DNA of 21,159 nt from Hominenteromicrobium sp964531265. Its GTDB lineage: Bacteria; Bacillota; Clostridia; Oscillospirales; Acutalibacteraceae. The position numbers and the translations under genes were made by a program. A model generated the notes under the pieces. That model was not told where the DNA came from, made no database searches, and worked only from the letters and a program-made list of their open reading frames with translations. Numbering within the stretch: the stretch's first letter is position 1; each line of letters opens with the position of its first letter. The stretch covers positions 1 through 21,159 of the forward strand of contig CAZHDW010000026.1 in the NCBI GenBank assembly GCA_964531265.1. The letters run 5' to 3'. This document shows, in pieces, positions 8,096 to 15,398 of this stretch.

Positions 8096-8171
8096 TGGAG
8101 CTGGTGAACGGACTCGAACCCCTGACCTGCTGATTACAAATCAGCTGCTCTACCAACTGAGCTACACCAGC
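8096..8171 (-). tRNA. tRNA-Thr (anticodon TGT)
   Basis: A normal cloverleaf with acceptor GCTGGTG/CACCAGC, anticodon TGT (complement of 8136-8138) and encoded CCA. The T stem AGGGG/CCGTT contains a G-G opposition at 51-63 next to a G-U pair, so this stem is weaker than usual. It is cotranscribed with tRNA-Tyr. Confidence 0.95.
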
Positions 8172-8205
8172 ACATATGATGTGCATGTCGTCTGACACAA
8201 GCAGT

Positions 8206-8234
8206 ATTATAACGCAAATAATCCTGATTGTCAA
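8206..8234 (-). promoter_or_regulatory. Perfect consensus promoter of tRNA-Thr/tRNA-Tyr
   Basis: On the minus strand TTGACA (8229-8234), a 17-base spacer and TATAAT (8206-8211) match the vegetative consensus at every position, as expected for a strongly transcribed stable-RNA unit. Confidence 0.9.
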
Positions 8235-8300
8235 GCATAAAATTCGAAAAAAAGAAATTTATTTGTCGTTGCTTGACTGCCGCACGGCATACGGTCAGAA

Positions 8301-8342
8301 AGAAAAATACCACATCTGCCAAAAGACAAATGCGGTATTTTC
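8301..8342 (-). terminator. Terminator of tRNA-Val
   Basis: On the minus strand AAAATACCGCATTTG pairs with CAGATGTGGTATTTT with one wobble and one internal mismatch, followed by TTTTTCTTT. It lies directly behind tRNA-Val and separates it from the tRNA-Thr/Tyr unit. Confidence 0.7.
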
Positions 8343-8344
8343 AG

Positions 8345-8421
8345 TGGTGGACACGCTGGGGCTCGAACCCAGGACCTCCTGCGTGTGAAGCAGGCACTCT
8401 AACCAGCTGAGCTACGCCTCC
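8345..8421 (-). tRNA. tRNA-Val (anticodon CAC)
   Basis: The anticodon loop TTCACAC gives CAC, reading the valine codon GTG. The anticodon stem CCTGC/GCAGG and T stem CTGGG/CCCAG are perfect, and CCA is encoded. The acceptor GGAGGCG/CGTGTCC has a G-G opposition at 4-69 beside a G-U pair, which a single C at position 4 would cure. It is a monocistronic unit with its own promoter and terminator. Confidence 0.94.
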
Positions 8422-8436
8422 GATTTCTACCTGAAT

Positions 8437-8465
8437 ATTTTATCACAAATAAAAAAGCTTGTAAA
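8437..8465 (-). promoter_or_regulatory. Promoter of tRNA-Val
   Basis: On the minus strand TTTACA (8460-8465), a 17-base spacer and TAAAAT (8437-8442) give a near-consensus promoter about 16 bases before the mature 5' end. Confidence 0.75.
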
Positions 8466-8673
8466 GACAAAAAGAAAAAAACTTTTTTCCCGAGGGGAAT
8501 ATTTGGCGGATTTTGCACTATACGTGACAGGATTTGACATGTTTGACGGCGGAAAAGTGTTAATATTCTCGGGTGAAAACGTTGCTGAAAGGGTAAAATA
8601 CGTAAACTTTGTGTCAAATGCACAAAGTTCAGTGTGGAAAAATGAATAATTGATAGAATACATCTAAAAGCCC

Positions 8674-8701
8674 TTGAACTTTTTTCTACTTGTGGTATTA
8701 T
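8674..8701 (+). promoter_or_regulatory. Promoter of the glgC-glgD-glgA operon
   Basis: TTGAAC (8674-8679), a 16-base spacer and TATTAT (8696-8701). Transcription would start near 8708, which leaves a leader of about 165 nt before glgC. Confidence 0.65.
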
Positions 8702-8718
8702 ATATACAGGAAGAAATG

Positions 8719-8780
8719 ACGGGTGAGAATTTACACCGAAAACAGTATATTCCGCTCGCAGATCTGCGGTTTCACCCGCT
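8719..8780 (+). promoter_or_regulatory. Structured leader of the glycogen operon
   Basis: CGGGTGA (from about 8720) can pair with TCACCCG (near 8779) and encloses the self-complementary CGCAGATCTGCG (8758-8769). The arrangement is that of a closed stem with an internal hairpin. I do not recognise a known riboswitch class and see no T run, so any regulatory role is inference. Confidence 0.3.
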
Positions 8781-8874
8781 GCAATAATTAGTTGCACTCG
8801 TTATTCGGCAGATCATACTCCGTGCATTACCCTGCAAAGGCTAAATATTTTATTCAGAGAGGGGTCATCAAGTC

Positions 8875-10086
8875 ATGTTACCTAAGCAAGAAGTTGTCGC
8901 TATGCTGCTCGCAGGCGGCCGCGGAAGTCGTCTTGGCGTTCTGACAAAGAACCTGGCCAAGCCCGCCGTACCCTTTGGAGGAAAATACCGTATTATAGAT
9001 TTTCCGCTTTCAAACTGTGTAAACTCCGGTATAGAAACCGTTGGTGTGCTCACACAGTACCAGCCTCTGGAATTGAATGAGTATATCGGTTCCGGTCAGC
9101 CGTGGGATCTGGACAGCATGAATGCCGGCGTACATATTTTGCAGCCGTATGAGCAGAGCAGCGGCTCTGACTGGTACAAGGGCACGGCAAATGCTATTTA
9201 CCAGAATATCGCATTTATCGACAGATATAATCCGGATTATGTTGTCGTGCTCTCCGGCGACCATATCTATAAAATGGATTATTCCAACATGATCGATTTT
9301 CATAAGAAGAACGATGCAGCCTGCACAATTGCTGTATATGAGGTGCCGATGGAGGAAGCTCCGAGATTTGGTATACTCAATACAAACCCGGATGGCTCCA
9401 TTTATGAGTTTGATGAAAAGCCGGCAGTGCCGAAGAGCAACCAGGCTTCAATGGGTATCTATGTCTTTTCATGGAAGAAGCTACGCGCTTACCTTATAGC
9501 GGACGAGCAGGACCCGAACTCTTCCAATGATTTCGGCAAGGACGTTCTCCCCACAATGCTCAACGCAGGCGAGCGCATGTTTGCATATCGCTTTGACGGC
9601 TACTGGAAGGATGTCGGAACGATTGACAGCCTCTGGGAGTCCAATATGGATATGCTCAACCCCAAGACGGGTCTTGATCTTTCCCGTGAGGACTGGAAGA
9701 TATATTCCAGAAACCCGGCTTCTCCGCCGCAGTACATCGCAAAGGGCGCTAAGGTGCAGAATTCCCTTGTTGCAGAGGGCTGCAATGTTTACGGCGACCT
9801 TGAGTTCTCCGTCCTGTTCGAGGGCGTATACGTAGCTCCGGGCGCAACCGTTACAGACTCCATCGTAATGCCCGGTGCAGTCATTGAGGAGGGCGCTGTT
9901 GTTCAGTATGCTATCGTGGCTGAAAATGCAGTTGTCGGCAAGAATTCCGTTGTCGGCATGAGACCCGAGGATATGGAAAACAGGGATGACTGGGGCGTTG
10001 CCGTGGTCGGCCCGGATGTTAAGCTCGAAGAGGGCAGTATCGTTAAACCCAAAGAAATGATAGAAGCCAAGGAGGTGCGTGCATAA
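8875..10086 (+). CDS. glgC: Glucose-1-phosphate adenylyltransferase, catalytic subunit
   Basis: GlgC makes ADP-glucose and pyrophosphate from ATP and glucose-1-phosphate, the committed step of bacterial glycogen synthesis. The 403-residue protein has the intact nucleotide-binding motif MLLAGGRGSRLGVLTKNLAKP (residues 10-30), GGKYRIIDFPLSN just after, VLSGDHIYKMDY near 124-135, the sugar-phosphate region FDEKPAVP near 180 and FDGYWKDVGTIDSLWESN near 239-256. Residues from about 285 on are hexapeptide-type left-handed helix. The start has a GAGGGG site. Its TAA overlaps the ATG of glgD by one base, implying translational coupling and equal supply of the two subunits. Confidence 0.97.
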   Translation: MLPKQEVVAMLLAGGRGSRLGVLTKNLAKPAVPFGGKYRIIDFPLSNCVNSGIETVGVLTQYQPLELNEYIGSGQPWDLDSMNAGVHILQPYEQSSGSDWYKGTANAIYQNIAFIDRYNPDYVVVLSGDHIYKMDYSNMIDFHKKNDAACTIAVYEVPMEEAPRFGILNTNPDGSIYEFDEKPAVPKSNQASMGIYVFSWKKLRAYLIADEQDPNSSNDFGKDVLPTMLNAGERMFAYRFDGYWKDVGTIDSLWESNMDMLNPKTGLDLSREDWKIYSRNPASPPQYIAKGAKVQNSLVAEGCNVYGDLEFSVLFEGVYVAPGATVTDSIVMPGAVIEEGAVVQYAIVAENAVVGKNSVVGMRPEDMENRDDWGVAVVGPDVKLEEGSIVKPKEMIEAKEVRA

Positions 10087-11198
10087 TGCCCGGCAATAAT
10101 GTTATCGGCGTACTTTTCGCATATGTACACAATGAGAGAATCAGAGACCTTACAGAGCACAGAGTTATGGCTTCTGTTCCCTATGGCGGACGTTACCGCC
10201 TGGTGGATTTCGCGCTTTCAAATATGGTGAACTCCGGTCTCAACAAGGTCGGCGTTGTGACTGACGAGAACTATCAGTCCCTTATGGATCACCTCGGATC
10301 CGGTAAAGCATGGGATCTTTCCAGAAAGAGAGAGGGTCTGTACCTGCTTCCGCCGTTTGGCAAGACCTCATCCAGAACCGACGGCAAGATCGAATCCCTC
10401 GATTCAATACGTCGTTTCCTGAAGAATTCACATGAGGATTACGTCATCCTCTCCGATTGCGATACAGTCTGCAATATCAATTACCGCGATGCGGTCAATC
10501 AGCATATCCGCACCGAGGCCGATATCACGATAATCTACCGTCACGGAGATTCTCCGGATGTTGACAGAAACAAGATATATACTATCGATCCCTCCGGCAG
10601 AATGAGAGAAATGCTCATTCACCGCGGCAGCGAGCACGGTGTAAACTACGGCATCGGAATGTGCGTTATAGGACGTCAGCTCCTTATGCAGCTTGTTGAA
10701 GGCTGCATGAGCCGCAACGAATATGATTTCGATAAGGACATAGTCCAGAGAGTTATTCCGGATCTCAAGGTCATGGGCTATGAATTTACCGGACTTGCAT
10801 ACCAGATATCCTCCTTCGAGGCTTATTTCGCTGCAAATATGGCGTTGATGGAGCCGAAGGTAAGAGCTGAGCTCTTCAACGCAAACAGACCGATCTATAC
10901 AAAGGTTCGCGATGACATGCCTGCAAAATACGGCCTGAATTCCTCCGTTTCGAATTCTCTTGTTGCTGACGGCTGTGTCATTGACGGCGAGGTCGAAAAC
11001 TGCGTACTGTTCCGCGGTGTCAAGGTAGGCAAGGGCGCTAAGGTGCGCAACTGCGTTATCATGCAGGATACAGTGATAGGCGAAAACAGCCGCCTTGATT
11101 ATGTTGTTGCTGATAAGAATGTAGAAATAGAGGCAAATCGTACACTGATGGGCTACCAGACCTATCCGGTATATATTGCTAAGGAAAGCAAGGTTTGA
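10086..11198 (+). CDS. glgD: GlgD, regulatory subunit of ADP-glucose pyrophosphorylase
   Basis: GlgD is the non-catalytic partner that raises activity of GlgC in Firmicutes by forming a mixed tetramer. The 370-residue sequence is clearly homologous to GlgC (PYGGRYRLVDFALSNMVNSG, LGSGKAWDLSRKREGLYLLPP and a hexapeptide-repeat C-terminus). The GGRGSRL motif of GlgC is replaced by FAYVHNERIRDLTEHR near residues 11-26, so the triphosphate-binding loop is lost. This is the normal state of the family, not decay. The start is preceded by AAGGAGG inside the glgC end and overlaps the glgC stop. Confidence 0.95.
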   Translation: MPGNNVIGVLFAYVHNERIRDLTEHRVMASVPYGGRYRLVDFALSNMVNSGLNKVGVVTDENYQSLMDHLGSGKAWDLSRKREGLYLLPPFGKTSSRTDGKIESLDSIRRFLKNSHEDYVILSDCDTVCNINYRDAVNQHIRTEADITIIYRHGDSPDVDRNKIYTIDPSGRMREMLIHRGSEHGVNYGIGMCVIGRQLLMQLVEGCMSRNEYDFDKDIVQRVIPDLKVMGYEFTGLAYQISSFEAYFAANMALMEPKVRAELFNANRPIYTKVRDDMPAKYGLNSSVSNSLVADGCVIDGEVENCVLFRGVKVGKGAKVRNCVIMQDTVIGENSRLDYVVADKNVEIEANRTLMGYQTYPVYIAKESKV

Positions 11199-11268
11199 TC
11201 CTGTTCCCACGATCTGTTCCGAGAGCTTTGAATAGCTGACAGATCTTCCCAGAAAGGATGGTTGATTC

Positions 11269-12696
11269 ATGAAAGTATTATTCTGTGCAAGTGAGGCCCT
11301 GCCCTTTGCGGCTACCGGCGGTCTGGCCGACGTTGCCGGCTCTCTGCCGACTGCTCTGCGTACAAGACTTGTTGGCTGCCGCGTGGTAATGCCGCTGTAT
11401 GAAAGCGTTCCGCAGGAGCTGCGCGAGAACATGAAGTTTGTCACAAGCATAAGCGTGCCCGTGGCATGGCGCCGTCAGTACTGCGGTATTTTTGAGGCAA
11501 AGGTAGGAAATGTTATCTATTACCTCATCGATAACCAGTATTACTTCAAGCGTCAGGGTCTGTACGGACATTTCGACGATGCCGAGCGCTTTGCGTTCTT
11601 CTCACGTGCAGTGCTTGAAATGCTGCCGTACATCGAGTTCAAGCCGGATGTCATACACGCAAATGACTGGCAGACAGCACTTGTCCCGGTATATTATCGC
11701 CTGTTCTATGCGAATACGGATTGGTACAAGGGCATAAAGACCCTGTTCACCATACATAATATACAGTATCAGGGACAGTATGGCTATGAGATACTTGAGG
11801 ATGTCTTCGGAATTCCGAGAAGCGAGACCGGACTCATGGAGTATAACGATTGTGTTAACCTCATGAAGTCCGCAATTGAATCCGCTAACTGGGTATCAAC
11901 TGTCAGCCCGACATATGCCAAGGAAATACTCGATCCGTGGTTTGCACATAAGCTCGACCCGATCCTCAGAGAGCGCTCATGGAAGCTCTCCGGTATACTC
12001 AACGGCATAGATGTTGTGGGCTACGATCCGCAAACAGACCCGAATCTTTTTGAAAATTATGATGTTGAGCATATTTCCGGCAAGGCAGTCAACAAGGCAA
12101 AGCTGCAGGAAAGACTCGGCCTCGAGCTTGATCCGGATGTTCCGCTCATCGGCATGGTAACAAGATTGGTTTCCCATAAGGGACTCGATCTTGTAAAGGG
12201 TGCGGTGGATGAAATAATGGCACATTCCAATGCGCAGTTTGCGGTTCTCGGAAGCGGCGATTGGGAGTATGAGCAGTTCTTCAAGGAGATGCAGGCAAAG
12301 TATCCCGGACGCTTCGTGCTCTGCCTCGGCTTCGTTCCGGAGCTTGCAAGAAAGATATACGGCGGTTCCGATCTGTTCCTGATGCCGAGTAAGAGTGAGC
12401 CCTGCGGCCTGTCCCAAATGGTGGCTGTGCGCTACGGCTCCATTCCGATCATTCGTGAGACCGGAGGCCTCAAGGATTCCATTACGGATTGCGGCGACGG
12501 CAAGGGTAACGGCTTCACATTCCAGACCTACAATGTTCAGGATATGCTGGATGCGGTTCATCGTGCTATCTATGCATATAATGAGGATAAGGAAAAGTGG
12601 GCTGAGCTTGTTGAGCGTGCAATGAAGTGTGACTTCAGCTGGGGACGCTCCGCAAACGAGTACATCAAGCTTTATAAGCAGCTTATAAACAGCTAA
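11269..12696 (+). CDS. glgA: Glycogen synthase (GT5)
   Basis: GlgA elongates alpha-1,4-glucan from ADP-glucose. The 475-residue length is normal. The N-terminus MKVLFCASEALPFAATGGLA carries the family loop, with Ala15 in place of the Lys of the E. coli KTGGL motif. HANDWQTALVPVYYR lies near residues 125-139 and VSTVSPTYAKEI near 207. The C-terminal GT-B half has MVTRLVSHKGLDL and the catalytic loop KSEPCGLSQMVAVRYGSIP with the conserved Glu. It follows glgD by 70 bases, which include a small hairpin (GATCTGT/ACAGATC), and has a GAAAGGATGG site. A strong terminator follows. Branching enzyme and phosphorylase genes are not in the window. Confidence 0.96.
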   Translation: MKVLFCASEALPFAATGGLADVAGSLPTALRTRLVGCRVVMPLYESVPQELRENMKFVTSISVPVAWRRQYCGIFEAKVGNVIYYLIDNQYYFKRQGLYGHFDDAERFAFFSRAVLEMLPYIEFKPDVIHANDWQTALVPVYYRLFYANTDWYKGIKTLFTIHNIQYQGQYGYEILEDVFGIPRSETGLMEYNDCVNLMKSAIESANWVSTVSPTYAKEILDPWFAHKLDPILRERSWKLSGILNGIDVVGYDPQTDPNLFENYDVEHISGKAVNKAKLQERLGLELDPDVPLIGMVTRLVSHKGLDLVKGAVDEIMAHSNAQFAVLGSGDWEYEQFFKEMQAKYPGRFVLCLGFVPELARKIYGGSDLFLMPSKSEPCGLSQMVAVRYGSIPIIRETGGLKDSITDCGDGKGNGFTFQTYNVQDMLDAVHRAIYAYNEDKEKWAELVERAMKCDFSWGRSANEYIKLYKQLINS

Positions 12697-12703
12697 AAAA
12701 ATA

Positions 12704-12743
12704 AGATGACTGGCAGCGAAAGCTGTCAGTCATCTGTTTTTTT
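12704..12743. terminator. Bidirectional terminator between glgA and the convergent minus-strand operon
   Basis: AGATGACTGGCAGC and GCTGTCAGTCATCT form a 14-pair stem with one G-U pair, closed by a GAAA tetraloop. Seven T follow on the plus strand and a T run (TATTTTTT) on the minus strand. The minus-strand gene stops at 12742, inside the T tract, so both operons share this element. Confidence 0.92.
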
Positions 12744-13386
12744 ATGCCTTATTACGTCTTTTTGAAATTCCATATGCCAGGAAGCACACGGCACTGCCGA
12801 GCACAACAAGTGCGAGTATCAATATTGCACAGTGCATGAAGAAGGTGTCCGGCAGCATCTTGATTACCGGGTCGAGCTCGGCATCGAATATCCAATAGTC
12901 ATTGTTGAAGACAATCTTGTGGAACATGATGAACACCGAATCCCAGTTGAGGGCGATGAGCACCCCGAGCAGTGCCGGAATGCCGACGGTGAGTATGCCG
13001 GCGAGAAGAAGATAGAGCCTGCTCTTTTTTAAGAAACGGTATACGATACCTATTATAGATAGTATACCGGTCACTATAGCCAGCTTCTCAAACAGAGTGA
13101 ATACCACCTTGACCTCTTCAAAATGAATTCTGCCTGTCTCGCTCATGGGCAGGGTCGGAAAATTCAAAGTATCCGGGCCGAATATTGAGTTGTAATCGAT
13201 CAGCGCGTCATAATTCATCCTTATCTCTTCGCGAATGAATCCCGAGTCGGTGGGAATATCGAGAAAATCAATGTCGAAGTAATAGAGCGGTCTGAAATTC
13301 AGCGTGATAACCACTGACATTGAAATAATAAAGAGCACCAGGGAGAGAGCAAGCAGAAGATCGATTATTGAAAAACGTTTAGCCAT
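12742..13386 (-). CDS. DUF1461-like integral membrane protein
   Basis: The 214-residue protein has a hydrophobic segment near the N-terminus (IIDLLLALSLVLFIISMSVV), an extracytoplasmic stretch of about 70 residues containing IREEIRMNYDALIDYNSIF, and three more segments near residues 102-120, 125-150 and 183-206, ending KRRNKA. The pattern and the YDALIDYN motif fit the DUF1461/TIGR01906 family, whose function is unknown. I chose ATG at 13386 (MAKRF) because AAGGATG lies at normal distance. An ATG at 13422 would add 12 residues but overlaps the upstream gene and has no good site. It is the last gene of a three-gene operon. Confidence 0.8.
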   Translation of the reverse strand: MAKRFSIIDLLLALSLVLFIISMSVVITLNFRPLYYFDIDFLDIPTDSGFIREEIRMNYDALIDYNSIFGPDTLNFPTLPMSETGRIHFEEVKVVFTLFEKLAIVTGILSIIGIVYRFLKKSRLYLLLAGILTVGIPALLGVLIALNWDSVFIMFHKIVFNNDYWIFDAELDPVIKMLPDTFFMHCAILILALVVLGSAVCFLAYGISKRRNKA

Positions 13387-13406
13387 GACTGTCACATCCT
13401 TTTGAC

Positions 13407-14609
13407 TCAATGATCCCTGCATACCTGGAAAATATAAAACTTCAGGTAGTAGGACTCATCGGCACTCCAGAGAATGGGGTGATCGGCGGCCTGTGTACGG
13501 AATTCCACTTGTCTGAGGCGGCAGTGTGCGGCACGAGCGGCCTGGCCTATCGTCTGCGCGAACAACGCGGCATCCATATAATGTGAGCAGGAGCAGGTAG
13601 CAAGATAGCCGCCGTCCTTAACAAGCTTCATTCCGCGCAGATTGATCTCTCTGTATCCCTTAACTGCATTTTTTATTGCACTTTTGGATTTTGTAAATGC
13701 GGGCGGATCGAGTATCACAACGTCAAACTGCTTTCCCTCGTTTTCAAGCTTGGGAAGAAGATCGAAAACATCGGCACAGGTGAATTCAACTGTCTCGGTA
13801 AGATGATTGAGCTCGGCGTTATCGCGTGCCTGAGCTACGGCAAGCTCGGATGCATCCACGCCGAGTACATGCTTTGCGCCGGCGTATCCGGCATTCAGTG
13901 CAAATGAGCCGGTGTGAGTGAAGCAGTCCAGAACATCGGCATCGCGGCAAATGCGCTGCATTGCCAGGCGGTTGTACTTCTGATCAAGGAAGAAGCCCGT
14001 CTTCTGTCCGTCCTTTACATCGACCATATAATGTACGCCGTTTTCAACAATCTCGACCTTTGTGTCAAATTCTTCGCCGATGAAGCCTTTTACACGATCC
14101 ATGCCCTCCTTAAGGCGTTCACGTGCATCGCTGCGCTCATATACACCGCGTATACTTATTCCATCCTCACGGAGTACCTTTTTCAGTAGCTCTACGATGG
14201 TCAGCTTCATCTTGTCCATGCCGAGTGCGAGTGATTCCACAACAAGCACGTCGGAGAACTTATCAATAACCAGTCCGGGGAGAAAATCCGCCTCGCCGAA
14301 TATCACACGGCAGGAGGAGGTATCGACCGTCCTTTTTCTGTATTCCCATGCATTTCTTACGCGCTCTTCGAGGAAAACCTCGTCGATTTCTCGTTCTGCA
14401 TCACGGGTCAGCATACGGATGCGTATTTTTGAATTCTGGTTTATGAAGCCGCGTCCGAGCGGATAACCTGTCCAGTCGTGCACAGTGACAACCGCACCAT
14501 TTTTGAAGGTGCCCTTTATGGTGTCAATTTCGTTGTCGTATATCCACAATCCGCCGGCCTTAAAGCTTCTGCCCTCGCCTTTTTTAAGAGTAACAATAGT
14601 TTCGTTCAT
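13407..14609 (-). CDS. rlmI: RlmI-type 23S rRNA (cytosine-C5) methyltransferase
   Basis: The 400-residue protein matches class I SAM-dependent methyltransferases of the RlmI family, which methylate a cytosine of 23S rRNA. An N-terminal PUA-like RNA-binding domain (LKKGEGRSFKAGGLWIYDNEI) is followed by an RlmI-like middle with PGLVIDKF near residue 110. The Rossmann core follows, with the SAM motif LDCFTHTGSFALNAGYAGA near 230-248, GVDAS near 253, DPPAF at 301-305 and LATCSCSHYM near 335. TCSCS carries the cysteine expected for a 5-methylcytosine enzyme. The exact target base cannot be confirmed from sequence. It begins eight bases behind the DUF2750-like gene. Confidence 0.88.
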   Translation of the reverse strand: MNETIVTLKKGEGRSFKAGGLWIYDNEIDTIKGTFKNGAVVTVHDWTGYPLGRGFINQNSKIRIRMLTRDAEREIDEVFLEERVRNAWEYRKRTVDTSSCRVIFGEADFLPGLVIDKFSDVLVVESLALGMDKMKLTIVELLKKVLREDGISIRGVYERSDARERLKEGMDRVKGFIGEEFDTKVEIVENGVHYMVDVKDGQKTGFFLDQKYNRLAMQRICRDADVLDCFTHTGSFALNAGYAGAKHVLGVDASELAVAQARDNAELNHLTETVEFTCADVFDLLPKLENEGKQFDVVILDPPAFTKSKSAIKNAVKGYREINLRGMKLVKDGGYLATCSCSHYMDAALFAQTIGQAARAAHCRLRQVEFRTQAADHPILWSADESYYLKFYIFQVCRDH

Positions 14610-14617
14610 AATATCCC

Positions 14618-14983
14618 TTATTCCTGTTCGGGCTCGTCGTGCTTCATGCCGAGGCGATCCTCAAGGTCATTCAGCAACGCGGCGGCTGGCACCAGCGTGA
14701 GATTATCCTTTGTGGGAGAAACGCCGAAGCCGATTATCTCGTTGTATATCTGCTCGCAGATGAGGAAGAACTGTCCGACGCCGTGAGAGACGGGCTTCTG
14801 ACCCTCGCCTGCAAAAGCTGCTGCGGATTCAGCATCATGCCAGAGGGGGAGAAAAACTCCCTCGGGTATCTGAATCGTAACATATCCGTCATCAGAGTCA
14901 AGCATCCACAGCTTCTGTGTGAGTGCGGTCATGTCGAGCAAACGCTCATAATTTTCTTCCGGTGTCAAAACCTTGTTATCCAT
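14618..14983 (-). CDS. Small DUF2750-like protein
   Basis: The 121-residue soluble protein has no signal peptide or membrane segment. NYERLLDMTALTQKLWMLDS, DGYVTIQIPEGVFLPLWHDA and the following helix resemble the DUF2750 family (a compact alpha/beta domain with a conserved LPLW motif), of unknown function. The tail is acidic (KHDEPEQE). The start follows AAAGGAA. It is the first gene of the operon with the rRNA methyltransferase and the membrane protein. The family assignment rests on motif memory and is moderate. Confidence 0.65.
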   Translation of the reverse strand: MDNKVLTPEENYERLLDMTALTQKLWMLDSDDGYVTIQIPEGVFLPLWHDAESAAAFAGEGQKPVSHGVGQFFLICEQIYNEIIGFGVSPTKDNLTLVPAAALLNDLEDRLGMKHDEPEQE

Positions 14984-15030
14984 AATAGTATTCCTTTCAA
15001 AGGTGTGATTTTTGGATGTATACTAATACC

Positions 15031-15036
15031 ATTATA
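15031..15036 (-). promoter_or_regulatory. Extended -10 promoter of the DUF2750-rlmI-DUF1461 operon
   Basis: A perfect TATAAT on the minus strand preceded by TGA forms an extended -10 element. No good -35 is seen at 16-18 bases. The leader to the first gene would be about 40 nt. Confidence 0.5.
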
Positions 15037-15112
15037 TCATACCTTTTTTTATGCAGCATTTCAAGTGTTCTGCAAATTGTTCGGGAAAAATGATTTTCCA
15101 ATGAATTTTGTA

Positions 15113-15398
15113 TTGTGCAAAATAGCCAGAAACATATTGAGACTGTACAAAAATAAAGCTTATATTTATAATAACTGTGCATTGCAAGAGCCGCTTTAGC
15201 GTGGTATTATATAGTTGAAAACAGAATGAGCGGAGAGGATACCAATGGTTTATTAAGCTTTGTTCACAAGGTAGAAATTCGGAAATTTCTAAATCTACTA
15301 TATTTACATGAGGGCAATGCAATAAAAAAGCTTGTTTCGTTATTACTTGTAGTAGTTTTGGTATTTACTTTTATGGCGGTTTCTGTTTCGGCGGCAAC
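15113..15398 (+). repeat. Duplicated promoter/leader/signal-peptide module, copy 1
   Basis: This segment is nearly identical to 17085-17374. It runs from TTGTGCAAAATAGCCAGAAA through the promoter and 5' leader to the end of the signal-peptide coding region (GCGGCAAC). The copies differ by scattered substitutions and by two 2-base insertions in copy 2, both in the non-coding part. Beyond both ends the sequences differ. No terminal inverted repeats or target duplications are visible, so a tandem cassette duplication is more likely than a mobile element. Confidence 0.9.
15182..15210 (+). promoter_or_regulatory. Promoter of peptide gene copy 1
   Basis: TTGCAA (15182-15187) and TATTAT (15205-15210) are separated by exactly 17 bases. 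Transcription would start near 15217. Confidence 0.65.

Larger units (their letters stand above)
8422..8874. other. Intergenic region between tRNA-Val and glgC
   Basis: This 453-base gap holds the tRNA-Val promoter at the left and the glgC promoter and leader at the right. Between them are a bulged inverted repeat (arms 8489-8503 and 8562-8573) and a perfect nine-pair hairpin AACTTTGTG/CACAAAGTT (8605-8629) without a T run. The minus-strand open frames crossing it have no ribosome binding site and no recognisable protein. Confidence 0.5.

Noticed and set aside
8399..8797. Minus-strand 132-codon frame between tRNA-Val and glgC
   Set aside because: It overlaps the tRNA-Val gene and both promoters, has no Shine-Dalgarno site, and its residues look like translated non-coding sequence.
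8719..8874. A known riboswitch upstream of glgC
   Set aside because: I could not match the conserved core of any class I know, and no terminator or sequestering helix over the ribosome binding site is evident.
10428..11450. Minus-strand 340-codon frame across glgD and glgA
   Set aside because: Antisense shadow of two well-supported genes, favoured by their codon usage; no motifs.
14639..15199. Plus-strand 186-codon frame over the DUF2750-like gene
   Set aside because: It is antisense to a gene with a good start and operon context and runs into the promoter of that operon.
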